From contig CAKZKD010000012.1 in assembly GCA_937121175.1 (NCBI GenBank), forward strand, positions 1 through 64,000: a stretch of DNA of 64,000 bases, in the 5' to 3' direction. Positions 16,667-26,300 of this stretch are shown here, one piece after another. Within the stretch, counting starts at the first letter, position 1. Every line of letters starts with the position of its first letter. This DNA comes from an uncultured Flavobacteriales bacterium (GTDB lineage Bacteria; Bacteroidota; Bacteroidia; Flavobacteriales_G; Salibacteraceae). The notes under the pieces were generated by a model, which saw only the letters and a program-made list of their open reading frames with translations, ran no database searches and was not told where the DNA came from. The position numbers were made by a program, and so were the translations under genes.

Positions 16667-18967
16667 ATGAAACGATTCCAAATACTTTTTACATTAATAG
16701 TAATTACTCTAGGTGTTGATTCCTTTGCCCAAGAAATAATTTCTGGACAGTTGATTGACGGAAGTACAAAAGAGCTATTGCCTTTCGCGACAATTCAAAT
16801 AAAGGGTACTCGTTTGGGAACCACAACCGATGAAAATGGAAAATATTCATTTACCATTCCTGACAAGAATAAAATAACAGATTCGAGTACTGTGCTAATT
16901 TCCTTTTTAGGTTACAAGAAGAAATCAATATCCCTTTCCGAATTAAAATTAAACCCTAAAATATCTCTGGACCAAGACCTCCAAGAACTGGAAACCTTTG
17001 AAGTGACTGCAACCGTCTCAGAAGAAGCCGCGGCCGTTCAATCGACTCAAATGAGTGCTGTAAAACTCGATATGCGAGAAATTAAATACCTTCCTGCTAT
17101 TGGTGGAGAGGTCGATTTAATCAAAGCGGCCCAACTCCTGCCCGGAATTTCTGCTGGATTTGAAGGATCTACTGGTCTTTTTGTGAGAGGTGGAAATGCC
17201 GACCAAAACTTAGTTATATACGATGATGCCCCTCTATATGAATTTGGGCATTTGTTTGGATTCTTTTCCATCTTCAACAATGATGTTGTAAAAGATATTA
17301 CGATTCTCAAAGGTGCTTTTCCTGCCAATTACGGAGGCCGATTGTCTTCAGTGATTGACGTTGAATCGAAAACAGACTTTGCCGATTCGTTGCAAGGACA
17401 AGGAGGTATTGGCCTTCTTTCAAGCCGATTAACCTTACAATCGCCTTTTGCCAAAGGTAAAGGAACCGTTTTAATTGCTGGAAGAAGAACTTATATTGAC
17501 CAAGTGGCAAGCCTTGCAGGACAAGACGTGCCCTATTATTTCTACGATGTGAATGGAAAAATTGGCTACGAAATCAACGGAAAAAATACGCTTTGGTATA
17601 GTATCTATTTTGGTAAAGACATATTAGCGGTAAATGATGGTGATGACCCAGATGCATTCAATTCTAATTTTGGTTACAATAAATTTAACCTCACACAAAC
17701 CCTAAGATGGAACAGAATTTACTCAGCCAAACTTTCCTCCGACATTAGCATTGTAAATACCTCATTTTCCTATGATATAAACGGACGATTTGATGAGAAT
17801 GAACTGAAGGTGCAATCGAAAGTTTTTGATTTGGGCGTAAAGCCCAAATTCACCTATCGACGCAATAGCAAACATATTATTGAATATGGAGGCGATTTAA
17901 TTTACAGAAATTTCGAACCAAACATCATTAATACTAGTGGAGAAATCGCGGCATTTTTAGAAAGTAACAAAGGCCCAGAATTAAACAATTTTGAATACGC
18001 CGGTTACGGTGTCTCGAAACATAAATTCCTAGATGGATTATTGGCTTTAGACCTAGGTCTCCGTTTGAGTGGTACTGTGGTGGAGGGCAAAAATTACATT
18101 GGATTGGAACCCAGATTAGCCAGTAGATATACCTTAAACGAAAACAACGCAGTAAAACTATCTTACTCAAGAATGCGGCAATACTTGCATCGAGTTTCTA
18201 GTGCGAGCGTGGTATTGCCTACAGATTTGTGGTACCCGGTGACGGAAAATGTTGCTCCAATGACGGCCGACCAAGTTGCAATTGGGTACGACCACTTGTT
18301 TCCAAAAATTAAGACCACAGCAACTGTTGAAGCCTATTATAAAAACATGCGAAACGTTATTGAATATAGAGAAGGTGCGAATCTTATTCTTAACAACGAC
18401 TTTGAAGATGAGCTTCTACAAGGCAGAGGCGATGCTTACGGAACTGAATTTTTATTAAAAAAACGAAGAGGAAAATTATCGGGATGGATGGGTTACACTC
18501 TTTCGTGGTCAACCCGTTTATTTGATGAATTAAACGATGGAAAACGTTTTTGGGCACGTTACGACAGAAGGCACGATTTCTCTTCTACCCTCACCTACGA
18601 AATATTCAAGTGGTGGTCTGTTTCAGCAATATGGGTATATAGTTCTGGGCCGAGATTTACACCGCAAACTGGCCAATACGTAATACCAAACCCAACTTTA
18701 ACTGGTATTGACATCGTACCCATATACGCAGAACGAAATTCGGTGAGCCTTTCACCTAGTCACAGATTGGATTTGAATTTGGTATTTAAACCAAAAAGTA
18801 AATTGAAAGGTCGTTGGCAAGGCGAATGGAATATAGGCGCTTACAATGTTTACAATAGAGCCGCTCCTTTTCAAGTGCAAATAGAAGGTACAGAAACAGG
18901 TTATAAATATGTGCAACCAGGGTTGTTTGGCTTTTTGCCTTACTTCTCTTATAATTTTAAATTTTGA
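16667..18967 (+). CDS. TonB-dependent outer-membrane receptor
   Basis: A signal peptide (MKRFQILFTLIVITLGVDSFAQ) is followed by a carboxypeptidase-D-like regulatory domain (residues about 25-110: ISGQLIDGSTKELLPFATIQIKG, ISFLGYK). Next come a TonB plug domain (about 150-235: LPGISAGFEGSTGLFVRGGNADQNLVIYDD, ILKGAFPANYGGRLSSVIDV) and a large beta-barrel ending in YFSYNFKF, with the terminal aromatic expected of outer-membrane barrels. It is shorter (766 residues) than SusC proteins. The stop codon overlaps the start of a DUF4249 lipoprotein, a partner found with this receptor type in Bacteroidota. The pair should import a ligand that cannot be deduced here. A weak promoter-like GAGCTTTG lies about 24 bases before the ATG. 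Confidence 0.9.
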   Translation: MKRFQILFTLIVITLGVDSFAQEIISGQLIDGSTKELLPFATIQIKGTRLGTTTDENGKYSFTIPDKNKITDSSTVLISFLGYKKKSISLSELKLNPKISLDQDLQELETFEVTATVSEEAAAVQSTQMSAVKLDMREIKYLPAIGGEVDLIKAAQLLPGISAGFEGSTGLFVRGGNADQNLVIYDDAPLYEFGHLFGFFSIFNNDVVKDITILKGAFPANYGGRLSSVIDVESKTDFADSLQGQGGIGLLSSRLTLQSPFAKGKGTVLIAGRRTYIDQVASLAGQDVPYYFYDVNGKIGYEINGKNTLWYSIYFGKDILAVNDGDDPDAFNSNFGYNKFNLTQTLRWNRIYSAKLSSDISIVNTSFSYDINGRFDENELKVQSKVFDLGVKPKFTYRRNSKHIIEYGGDLIYRNFEPNIINTSGEIAAFLESNKGPELNNFEYAGYGVSKHKFLDGLLALDLGLRLSGTVVEGKNYIGLEPRLASRYTLNENNAVKLSYSRMRQYLHRVSSASVVLPTDLWYPVTENVAPMTADQVAIGYDHLFPKIKTTATVEAYYKNMRNVIEYREGANLILNNDFEDELLQGRGDAYGTEFLLKKRRGKLSGWMGYTLSWSTRLFDELNDGKRFWARYDRRHDFSSTLTYEIFKWWSVSAIWVYSSGPRFTPQTGQYVIPNPTLTGIDIVPIYAERNSVSLSPSHRLDLNLVFKPKSKLKGRWQGEWNIGAYNVYNRAAPFQVQIEGTETGYKYVQPGLFGFLPYFSYNFKF

Positions 18968-19881
18968 TGAAATATATTGTAGTTGGCATACTCTTGTTTT
19001 CAATAATTGGCTGTACACCAGAGCCGCTAGACTTAGAAGTAGAACAAGCTGAGAGTGAACTGGTTGTAAGTACACAAATTATTCCTGACCGAGGAATGAT
19101 TGTAGCCATTACACGCTCCTTTAGCGCATTGAGCGATGGCACAGAAGGAAGTTTTGATGAAGAAGATTTGAGTGCATATCTGGTTACGAATGCTAAAGTG
19201 ACGATAGATTACAACAACAGAAGTGTTGAATTAATTGAGATAAACCCGGGACTATATTTCACTATTGATGTTATTCAAGAAGTTGGCCCTACCTACACCA
19301 TTAACATTGAGGATACAGAAAACTCAAAAACCGCAAAAGCTTCGACTCAAGTTCTGCAACCGATTGCAATTAATGGCGGATCGGCAATACTTGATTATCG
19401 AGAGACTGGACGTACCAATCTGAATATGACCTATAATTTCAACGACCCTCCAGGAAAAAACTTTTATATGTTCAATGTGTATATCAATCCAAAACTTCCT
19501 GAACCTGGAACTGACGGTGGAATTGAAGGAAGTATTGGCGGAAGTAAAGGTGGAGGTCCACAAAGCGATTTTTCTGGGTTCGGAAACCTATTTAGTGATT
19601 ACTCTGAGACTTGGTTGGTGACAGACGATGGCTTTGATGGACAGAATATTAGACAAGAACACACCGTTTTTGATATTGCTATTTCTCCAGACGACACCAT
19701 TTTCTATACATTGTCAAACATTAGTGAAGACTATTACAATTTTCTGAACGCCAGAGAAAGATCTAGAAATACCATCCCTTTTGTAGGTGAACCCACCACA
19801 TTACCAACCAATTTAGAAGGCGGGTATGGTTTCTTTTCAATGCACTACCCTTTTCCTTATTTTTTATCCATTGAAGATTAG
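18967..19881 (+). CDS. DUF4249 family lipoprotein, receptor partner
   Basis: The ATG at 18967 shares its A with the TGA stop of the receptor, so the genes are translationally coupled. The lipobox LFSIIGC (Cys16) marks a lipoprotein. The body is beta-rich with the DUF4249 pattern: ESELVVSTQIIPDRGMIVAITRSFS, a NAKVTIDYNNRSVELIEINPGLY segment, and a late GYGFFSMHYP. A glycine-rich loop (GGIEGSIGGSKGGGPQ) interrupts the middle. By analogy with other receptor-lipoprotein pairs it probably caps or assists the receptor at the cell surface; this is inferred from gene pairing and is not known for the family. Confidence 0.8.
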   Translation: MKYIVVGILLFSIIGCTPEPLDLEVEQAESELVVSTQIIPDRGMIVAITRSFSALSDGTEGSFDEEDLSAYLVTNAKVTIDYNNRSVELIEINPGLYFTIDVIQEVGPTYTINIEDTENSKTAKASTQVLQPIAINGGSAILDYRETGRTNLNMTYNFNDPPGKNFYMFNVYINPKLPEPGTDGGIEGSIGGSKGGGPQSDFSGFGNLFSDYSETWLVTDDGFDGQNIRQEHTVFDIAISPDDTIFYTLSNISEDYYNFLNARERSRNTIPFVGEPTTLPTNLEGGYGFFSMHYPFPYFLSIED

Positions 19882-19913
19882 AAAGTTTACACAACCAAAC
19901 TAACCAACCCAAT

Positions 19914-19921
19914 TATATTTG
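19914..19921 (+). promoter_or_regulatory. -7 box TATATTTG of the ABC-F gene
   Basis: This is an exact TAnnTTTG match six bases before the ATG at 19928, implying a leaderless or almost leaderless transcript. No convincing -33 box is seen. Confidence 0.55.
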
Positions 19922-19927
19922 CCGCCC

Positions 19928-21883
19928 ATGTTTTCAGTCTCAAAAATTTCCATGTTTCTCAGTGGCAAAGAACTCTTTGCCGATTTATCGTTCATGATTC
20001 GCGAAAAAGACCGCATAGGTCTAGTTGGCAAAAACGGTGCAGGAAAATCAACTTTGCTTAAAATTATTGCCGGTGCTCAAGCCCCTACAACCGGAACCAT
20101 TGATATAAGCGGAGAAAAACGCGTGGGATACCTTCCGCAGGAGATGAATTGGGAGTACGATAAAACCGTATTTGGCGAAACCATGGAAGTTTTTAAAGAA
20201 GTGCTTGAATTGGAGCAAGAAGTTAAAGATATAAATGTTCAATTTATTGAACGAACTGACTACGAAAGCGATTCCTACTCTGCACTAATTGAGCGATTAA
20301 ATGAAATTCATGCGAAGCTGGGGACTATGGAATCCGAGAAAATGGAGTCCAAAATTGAAAAGGTTCTTAAGGGGCTAGGTTTCAGTAGAGACGAATTTGA
20401 AAAGCCTTTGGCAGAATTCAGTGGAGGATGGCAAATGAGAGTGGAATTGGCTAAAATTCTGCTTACTGAACCGGATTTGTTGCTGTTGGACGAACCTACA
20501 AACCACCTTGACATCGAATCCATTTTGTGGTTAGAGGAATACTTTCAAGCCTATCCCGGAGCAATTGTGATGGTGAGTCATGACCGCAGATTTTTGGACA
20601 ATATCACGAATCGAACGGTTGAAATTGTGTTTGGAAAAATCTATGACTACAAAGCCGCCTACACTAAATATTTGGAGTTGAGACAAGAGCGGTACGACAC
20701 TCAAATTGCAACCTACAAAAACCAACAAAAACACATCGACCAACAAGAACGATTTATAACTCGGTTTAAAGCAAAAGCCAGTAAATCGAAGCAGGTTCAG
20801 AGTAAGATAAAAATGCTCGAAAAAATTGACCGAATCGAATTGGATGAATTTGATGAATCGTCCATTCAATTTCACTTCCCTCCTGCTCCACGTTCGGGTG
20901 CAGTAGTTGTTGAAGCAGAAAGTGTAAATAAACATTACGAGGACAAGCATGTGCTCAAGAACATGAACTTCAAAATGCAACGAGGAGACCGTGTGGCGTT
21001 TGTAGGTAAAAACGGAATGGGCAAAACAACTCTTGTAAAACTAATTACTGGAGAGGAAAAGTGTACAGGTGAACTGACTATTGGACACAATGTAGCACAA
21101 GGCTACTATGCTCAGGTTCAAGAAAAAACGCTGAGTAAAGACGCTACCGTTTTGGAAACTTTGGAAGCTGAAGCAACCGGAGACTGGACTAAAACCAACA
21201 AATTGCGAGGTTTATTAGGCGCATTTCTGTTTAGAGAAGCGGATATTGACAAGAAAGTAAAAGTGCTTTCTGGTGGAGAAAAATCTCGTTTGGCGCTGGC
21301 TCGGCTATTACTTTTCGAAAATAACTTGATTATTCTTGATGAGCCAACTAACCACTTGGACATGCGAGCAAAAGACGTATTGAAACAAGCGTTGCAAAAT
21401 TTCGATGGAACGCTAATCGTAGTTTCACACGATAGAGACTTCTTGACCGACTTAACAACAAAGACTTTCGAATTTACCCCTACGGGAGTTAAGGAACATC
21501 TTGGAGATATTTCTGAATTTTTGGACAAGTACAAGCTCGACCATTTCAGAGAATTTGAACAAACCCCAAAAGCAGAGAAAAAAGCTCCAGAATCAAAAAA
21601 ACAACCGGAAACGCGTGGCGAAGGCAAAGTTGCATACGCTGACAAAAAAGTCCAAGAAAAAGAACAGCGTCGATTGCGTTCCGATTTGAGAAAATGCGAG
21701 CAAAAAATTGAAAAACTAGAATTGGAACTTGCTGCAATGGAAAACAAAATGAGCGACCCTTCATTTTACGATGGTGAAAATGAGGCTTCAAAAAAGCTGT
21801 TTTTCGAGCATGCCGAAATTCAAAAAAACTTAGACCTGAAAATGCAGGAATGGGAAGTGCTCACTGAAAAAATTGAAAATTAG
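19928..21883 (+). CDS. ABC-F family ATPase (Uup/YdiF-like)
   Basis: Two ABC ATPase domains in one soluble polypeptide without membrane segments define the ABC-F family, which acts on ribosomes. Domain 1 has Walker A GKNGAGKST (residues 34-42), signature FSGGWQMR, and LLLLDEPTNHLD. Domain 2 has GKNGMGKTT, LSGGEKSR and LIILDEPTNHLD. The linker between them (FITRFKAKASKSKQVQSKIKMLEK) is the P-site tRNA-interacting motif. A C-terminal coiled coil (residues about 560-650) resembles Uup. The ATG at 19928 is preferred over an in-frame TTG at 19919 that is part of the promoter box. It is convergent with the T9SS operon. Whether it resolves stalled ribosomes or gives drug protection cannot be told. 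Confidence 0.92.
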   Translation: MFSVSKISMFLSGKELFADLSFMIREKDRIGLVGKNGAGKSTLLKIIAGAQAPTTGTIDISGEKRVGYLPQEMNWEYDKTVFGETMEVFKEVLELEQEVKDINVQFIERTDYESDSYSALIERLNEIHAKLGTMESEKMESKIEKVLKGLGFSRDEFEKPLAEFSGGWQMRVELAKILLTEPDLLLLDEPTNHLDIESILWLEEYFQAYPGAIVMVSHDRRFLDNITNRTVEIVFGKIYDYKAAYTKYLELRQERYDTQIATYKNQQKHIDQQERFITRFKAKASKSKQVQSKIKMLEKIDRIELDEFDESSIQFHFPPAPRSGAVVVEAESVNKHYEDKHVLKNMNFKMQRGDRVAFVGKNGMGKTTLVKLITGEEKCTGELTIGHNVAQGYYAQVQEKTLSKDATVLETLEAEATGDWTKTNKLRGLLGAFLFREADIDKKVKVLSGGEKSRLALARLLLFENNLIILDEPTNHLDMRAKDVLKQALQNFDGTLIVVSHDRDFLTDLTTKTFEFTPTGVKEHLGDISEFLDKYKLDHFREFEQTPKAEKKAPESKKQPETRGEGKVAYADKKVQEKEQRRLRSDLRKCEQKIEKLELELAAMENKMSDPSFYDGENEASKKLFFEHAEIQKNLDLKMQEWEVLTEKIEN

Positions 21884-21920
21884 CAGCAGTATATCTAAAC
21901 GGGACTATTTCCCGATTAAC

Positions 21921-23351
21921 CTACTCCACTTTCAACAACCAAGGCTCACCCTTTATCACACCTTTCGAGTTTAACTTTTTAACCCGAACCAATTCACCAC
22001 GGCAATCTTCTCGGTGCTCGCACTCTTTGGAATAAATTAAAAACCTGCCAGATTTTTCGTTTTTCATCAACTCCGAACCTTGACTGTACTCTCTCTGCAA
22101 AATCTTCTGCATAGAAGTAGCGTGACCCATTTCGTTAAAAGAACCTATTATAACTCTATACTTAGCGTCCAAATCTTCTGATGAATGATGCACACTGTCC
22201 ACATGAATGGAATGGTCGTCTTTTTCTGAAGTGATTTTTTCTACGTGGTCGTCGTAATGGTCGTGTAATTCTTGTAAACCATCAATCACGGCTTTCATAG
22301 AATCTTTTTGAGCTTCAGAATATCCTTGCTTTAAATCATCAATTTCTTTTTTATTGGCCTCGTTTTGCTGTTTTAATATTTCTAATTGCTCAAAAAGTTC
22401 CGCGTTTTGATTTGTTAGTTCTTCAAATCTTGCATCTGCTTTCGGGTCTTTTTTCTTTCCTAATCGCAGTCCAAGAATTATTTCGTGCGCACCTGTAGTT
22501 ACGTTTGACAAAGAACCTGTGTAGTAATGGTAAGAATAGGCAAAGCTCATTTTCTCAGAAAGTTCCAGTCCAACCGTTGCATTAATTCCTAAATCTTGTT
22601 TGTACAAAATGCCTAACCAAACTTGGTCTTTCCACCAACCAGCTGCTCCACCTTCAAACTTTATTGGAGCTCCATGAGAAGACCTTAGTACAACTAATGG
22701 TTTTACAGCAAAATCTTGATTAATTTCATAGTTATAGCCTATGGTTCCTATGTACTGGCGCAGTAAGCTACTTTGCAAATTAGTTTGGTCAATAGTGTTC
22801 GTGTAAGAAAAGTTTGGCTCAGTAATATGGTTCATGGCAAACCCTACCTCTAAATCTTTCCAGACATATCTAAAACCAGCGCCTCCATCAAATGTCGAAG
22901 AATAATTATTCTCGGAAAGCAAGACAGACTCTTGAGCATCCTTGGCTCTAATGTTATCGAAATTTATTCCTCGATAAACTAACCCAGCATTCACTCCTAA
23001 ATCAAAATAATGCTCTTCTGCAATCTGAGCACGATAGCTAAATGCAGCGTATCCAACATGATGACGCATTAACCCTTCCACATCATTCTTAAACATCAAT
23101 CCAATTCCAATTTTTTCAGGAACTACACCCCAATCGTAAGTCAAATACTGAGAGGTAGGACTTCCATCAATACCAGAGGCATCTTTTCGAACATCAAGTA
23201 AAATGGATTGTTGTTTAAATTTTCCAGCATAAGCTGGATTCAAAACAAACGGATTGATAAAGTAATTGGACGAATTCAAATCCATTTGACCTAGTGCTCC
23301 TTCAAAACAAAAAGCACTCAAAACCAACGCTATAAATATCTTGTTTTTCAT
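21921..23351 (-). CDS. PorP/SprF-family T9SS protein with coiled coil and SPOR-like tail
   Basis: A signal peptide is followed by a PorP/SprF-type outer-membrane barrel (residues about 22-300), recognisable by NYFINPFVLNPAYAGK, the repeated barrel strands and the closing HEIILGLRLGKKK. PorP/SprF proteins help secrete and anchor type B T9SS cargo at the cell surface. This one continues with a coiled coil (about 300-360: NAELFEQLEILKQQNEANK), a His/Asp-rich linker (about 360-385), and a C-terminal SPOR-like fold (about 387-476: YRVIIGSFNEMGHATSMQKI ... RFLIYS) of the peptidoglycan-binding kind. It is the last gene of the seven-gene operon, four bases after the type B adhesin that is its likely client. 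Confidence 0.85.
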   Translation of the reverse strand: MKNKIFIALVLSAFCFEGALGQMDLNSSNYFINPFVLNPAYAGKFKQQSILLDVRKDASGIDGSPTSQYLTYDWGVVPEKIGIGLMFKNDVEGLMRHHVGYAAFSYRAQIAEEHYFDLGVNAGLVYRGINFDNIRAKDAQESVLLSENNYSSTFDGGAGFRYVWKDLEVGFAMNHITEPNFSYTNTIDQTNLQSSLLRQYIGTIGYNYEINQDFAVKPLVVLRSSHGAPIKFEGGAAGWWKDQVWLGILYKQDLGINATVGLELSEKMSFAYSYHYYTGSLSNVTTGAHEIILGLRLGKKKDPKADARFEELTNQNAELFEQLEILKQQNEANKKEIDDLKQGYSEAQKDSMKAVIDGLQELHDHYDDHVEKITSEKDDHSIHVDSVHHSSEDLDAKYRVIIGSFNEMGHATSMQKILQREYSQGSELMKNEKSGRFLIYSKECEHREDCRGELVRVKKLNSKGVIKGEPWLLKVE

Positions 23352-23355
23352 ATTG

Positions 23356-26300
23356 CTACAGATTTCTTAGAATGGTTAACGAACCTTTGTAAATTCTATC
23401 GGAATTATCAAAGTTGATTACATAATAATAGGAACCATCCGGCAATGGGTCACTCCCACTTGAGCCAATCCAATCGTTTTTATAACCATCAGACTGGTAC
23501 ACTTCCCGTCCCGATTTGTCATAAACCCAAAGATGTAAATCGGGGTAAGTTTCGGCATTATCAATGTACCAAACATCGTTCTCACCATTATCATCAGGTG
23601 TGATGATATTGTAAATAACCAATTTGTAATCGGGTAGAACATTCACATTAACACTATCCGAACTCTGGCAGCCAAATTTATCGGTGACCAACAGCGTAAA
23701 TAAGGTCGTGTCTTCAGGGTTTGCATTTGGTCGCATTGCACCATTGTCGTCAACACCTATTGCTGGTGACCATTGAAACGAACCTGAATCTGCTAGTGCA
23801 TCTAACTGAATCTCAAATCCTTTGCTGGTAGTTTTTTCTTCTCCGGCATCAACAAAAGGTCTTTTATAGGTCTCCACAAATTTCTTAATTGAATCCATAC
23901 ACCCAAATGCCGAAGTGCTCAACAATTCTATTTCGTAAATGCCAGATTTTTCGTATCGGTGAATCGGATTTTCGGTTGTATCGATGTTTTCATCACCAAA
24001 TCGCCATAAATGATTCAATTCTCCAGCGCTAATGCTGCTCAGGTTTTTTGGCTCAATATCGAATTTGAAACAAACATCTTGCACAGTAAAATTTGCAAGA
24101 GGTTCTTCTTCTACCAAAACGTCAATTATAGTGTCCTTAATACAGTTCTGGTCTGACACCGCTCGTAGGTTTACCTTGTGAATTCCATGTCTAAGAAACA
24201 GATAATTCCGTTGTTTGTCTATTGCCGTTACTCCATCACCGTAGCGCCATTCGTATTCGTCAATTTTTCCAGTGTCTATAATTGACGTATTTATTAGCTC
24301 TGTTTCAAAACCAAAACACACCGTATCGGAAGTAAATCTTGGAATTGGTCTTGGGTAAATCTGAACCACCTTGTTAAGCGAGTCCTTACAGTTTTTATCA
24401 CTTATGGTTTGCATAAAAACCGTGTATAAACCGTGTGTTGGATATTGATGTTTTGGGTCTTGTAGTACTGCGGTATCGCTGTCTCCAAAATTCCAACGGT
24501 AAGTCAAACTACCATTAGAAATAGCTGAAGTATTGGTAAACGGCATTTGGAAACTATCGCACACATTTTTGAATTCGAAATTTGCGGTTGGAATTGCAAA
24601 GGTTTCCACCCATTGAGCAGTGTCTCCCGAACAACCCTTGTCGGTAATCACATCCAGCTTCACCAAATATCTGTTCGGCACTTGATACAAATAAGTAGGG
24701 TTCGTATCAGCAGAATAAAAACCGTTTCCAAAGTCCCATTTGTAGGTTAAATGGCCAAACTGAACATTGGTATTATTGGTAAACCGAACCGTGTCGTAAA
24801 CACATTCGTCTTTAAACGAAAAATCGGGTTGTGGCAATGGAAAAATAACTACCGTATCAGTAGCAAAATCTTTACAACCCTTATTGGTAGTGGAAAACAG
24901 GTTTACTTCAAAAGTGTCCACCAAAGCATAGGTGTGCATAGGCTGTTTGAGTGTTGAAGTATTAGCGTCACCAAAAGTCCAATTGTAAGCTACCGACGAA
25001 GCGTTGGTTACTGAACGGTTATTAAAGGTGATGCTATTTCCCAAGCAAACACTGTCCACATCAAAACCTAACGCCGTTCTAGGCCAAATTTCAATTGCCT
25101 TTGACAATGAATCGCTACAGCCCTTGTCCGTTACAATTTTTAATTGAGCTGAGTAATTTCCTTCGGCTGGGTAATAATGGTTGGTATCCCTTTTTTGTGC
25201 AGTATCGCCATCACCAAACGTCCACAAATAATCGCGTATAGTACCTACCGAAACGCTTGAGGCATTTGTAAAAACTACTGGAATGGTGTCACAAACATTT
25301 TGGTGACTAAATGCAACGGTAGGTCCTGGATTAACTACAATGCTCTGCGTTAAGGAGTCGATACAGCCTTTATCGCTTTGCACTTTTAATTGAACAGAAA
25401 ACGTTCCTGCGCTCGGGTACTGATATGACGGGTGTTGCAAACTCGAACCTTTTCCTTTTGCAAATGCCCATGTCCAAGTCGATTTTCTACTATCGGTAAT
25501 AATTGTAGAATCAGAAAATTGAGTGGTAACTCCCAAACAAACCGTATCGGTCGCAAAACGCACATTAGGAATATCGAAGGTATTTACAAATACCGTATCG
25601 CTGGTGTCTGTTGGACAAACTCCATTCGTTACTTGCAATCGATACCATTGGTCTCGGGTAATATTTGAATAACTCAGTTGATTGGTTGTGTTGGTAACAT
25701 CGGCCCAGGTTCTTCCTGTATCTGCGCTCAATTGCCATTTGTCAATTGCACCTCTTTCATTAATAAGGTTAATTACGCCACCATTATGAGAACGACAAAC
25801 CTCTGCGTTGCCAAATAAATTACCACCTATACTTACCTGGTCAACTTGCACCTTCGCAGGAGCGCCAGTATCTGCTGGACAAACTCCACTCTTTATTATC
25901 ATGCGGTAGTACTTGGTTTGAGCTAAGTTGGTGTAAGTAATAAACGTATCTAAATCAGAAAGAGTAATCCAAGGTCCAGAGCCCGTGGCGCCTTCTTGCC
26001 AATGAGTAATCGTTCCCGTTTGGTTTGCAATAGATATAAAACCAGCGTTGGTATCAGCACAAACTGTCGTTGCTCCTGAAATGGTGCCTATTTGAGAGCT
26101 ATCAGAAACTACAACATCAATTGAACCAGTTACGGGTGCACAGCCATTTGGCAAGGTAACAGTAACCAAATACTGACCTGTTTGAACTGAAGTTATCGCT
26201 CCAATTTTAGGGTTTTGGTCGCTACTCGAAAAAGCATTTGGGCCACTCCAAGCATAAGTTGCGCCCACAAAAGTTGGGGCAGTTAACCGAACGGTATCGT

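Noticed and set aside
20531-20980. 149-codon open frame antisense to the ABC-F gene
   Set aside because: It lies wholly opposite a strongly conserved coding region, has no family resemblance, and its composition is explained by the complementary codons of the ABC-F gene.
21118-21747. 209-codon serine/lysine-rich frame antisense to the ABC-F gene
   Set aside because: The Ser/Lys/Phe-rich composition is the mirror of the Lys/Glu/Leu-rich second ATPase domain and coiled coil; no domain is recognisable.
21899-21915. Short hairpin CGGGA/TCCCG between convergent genes as a bidirectional terminator
   Set aside because: The stem is only five base pairs and has no T-run on either strand, so I cannot support it as a terminator.
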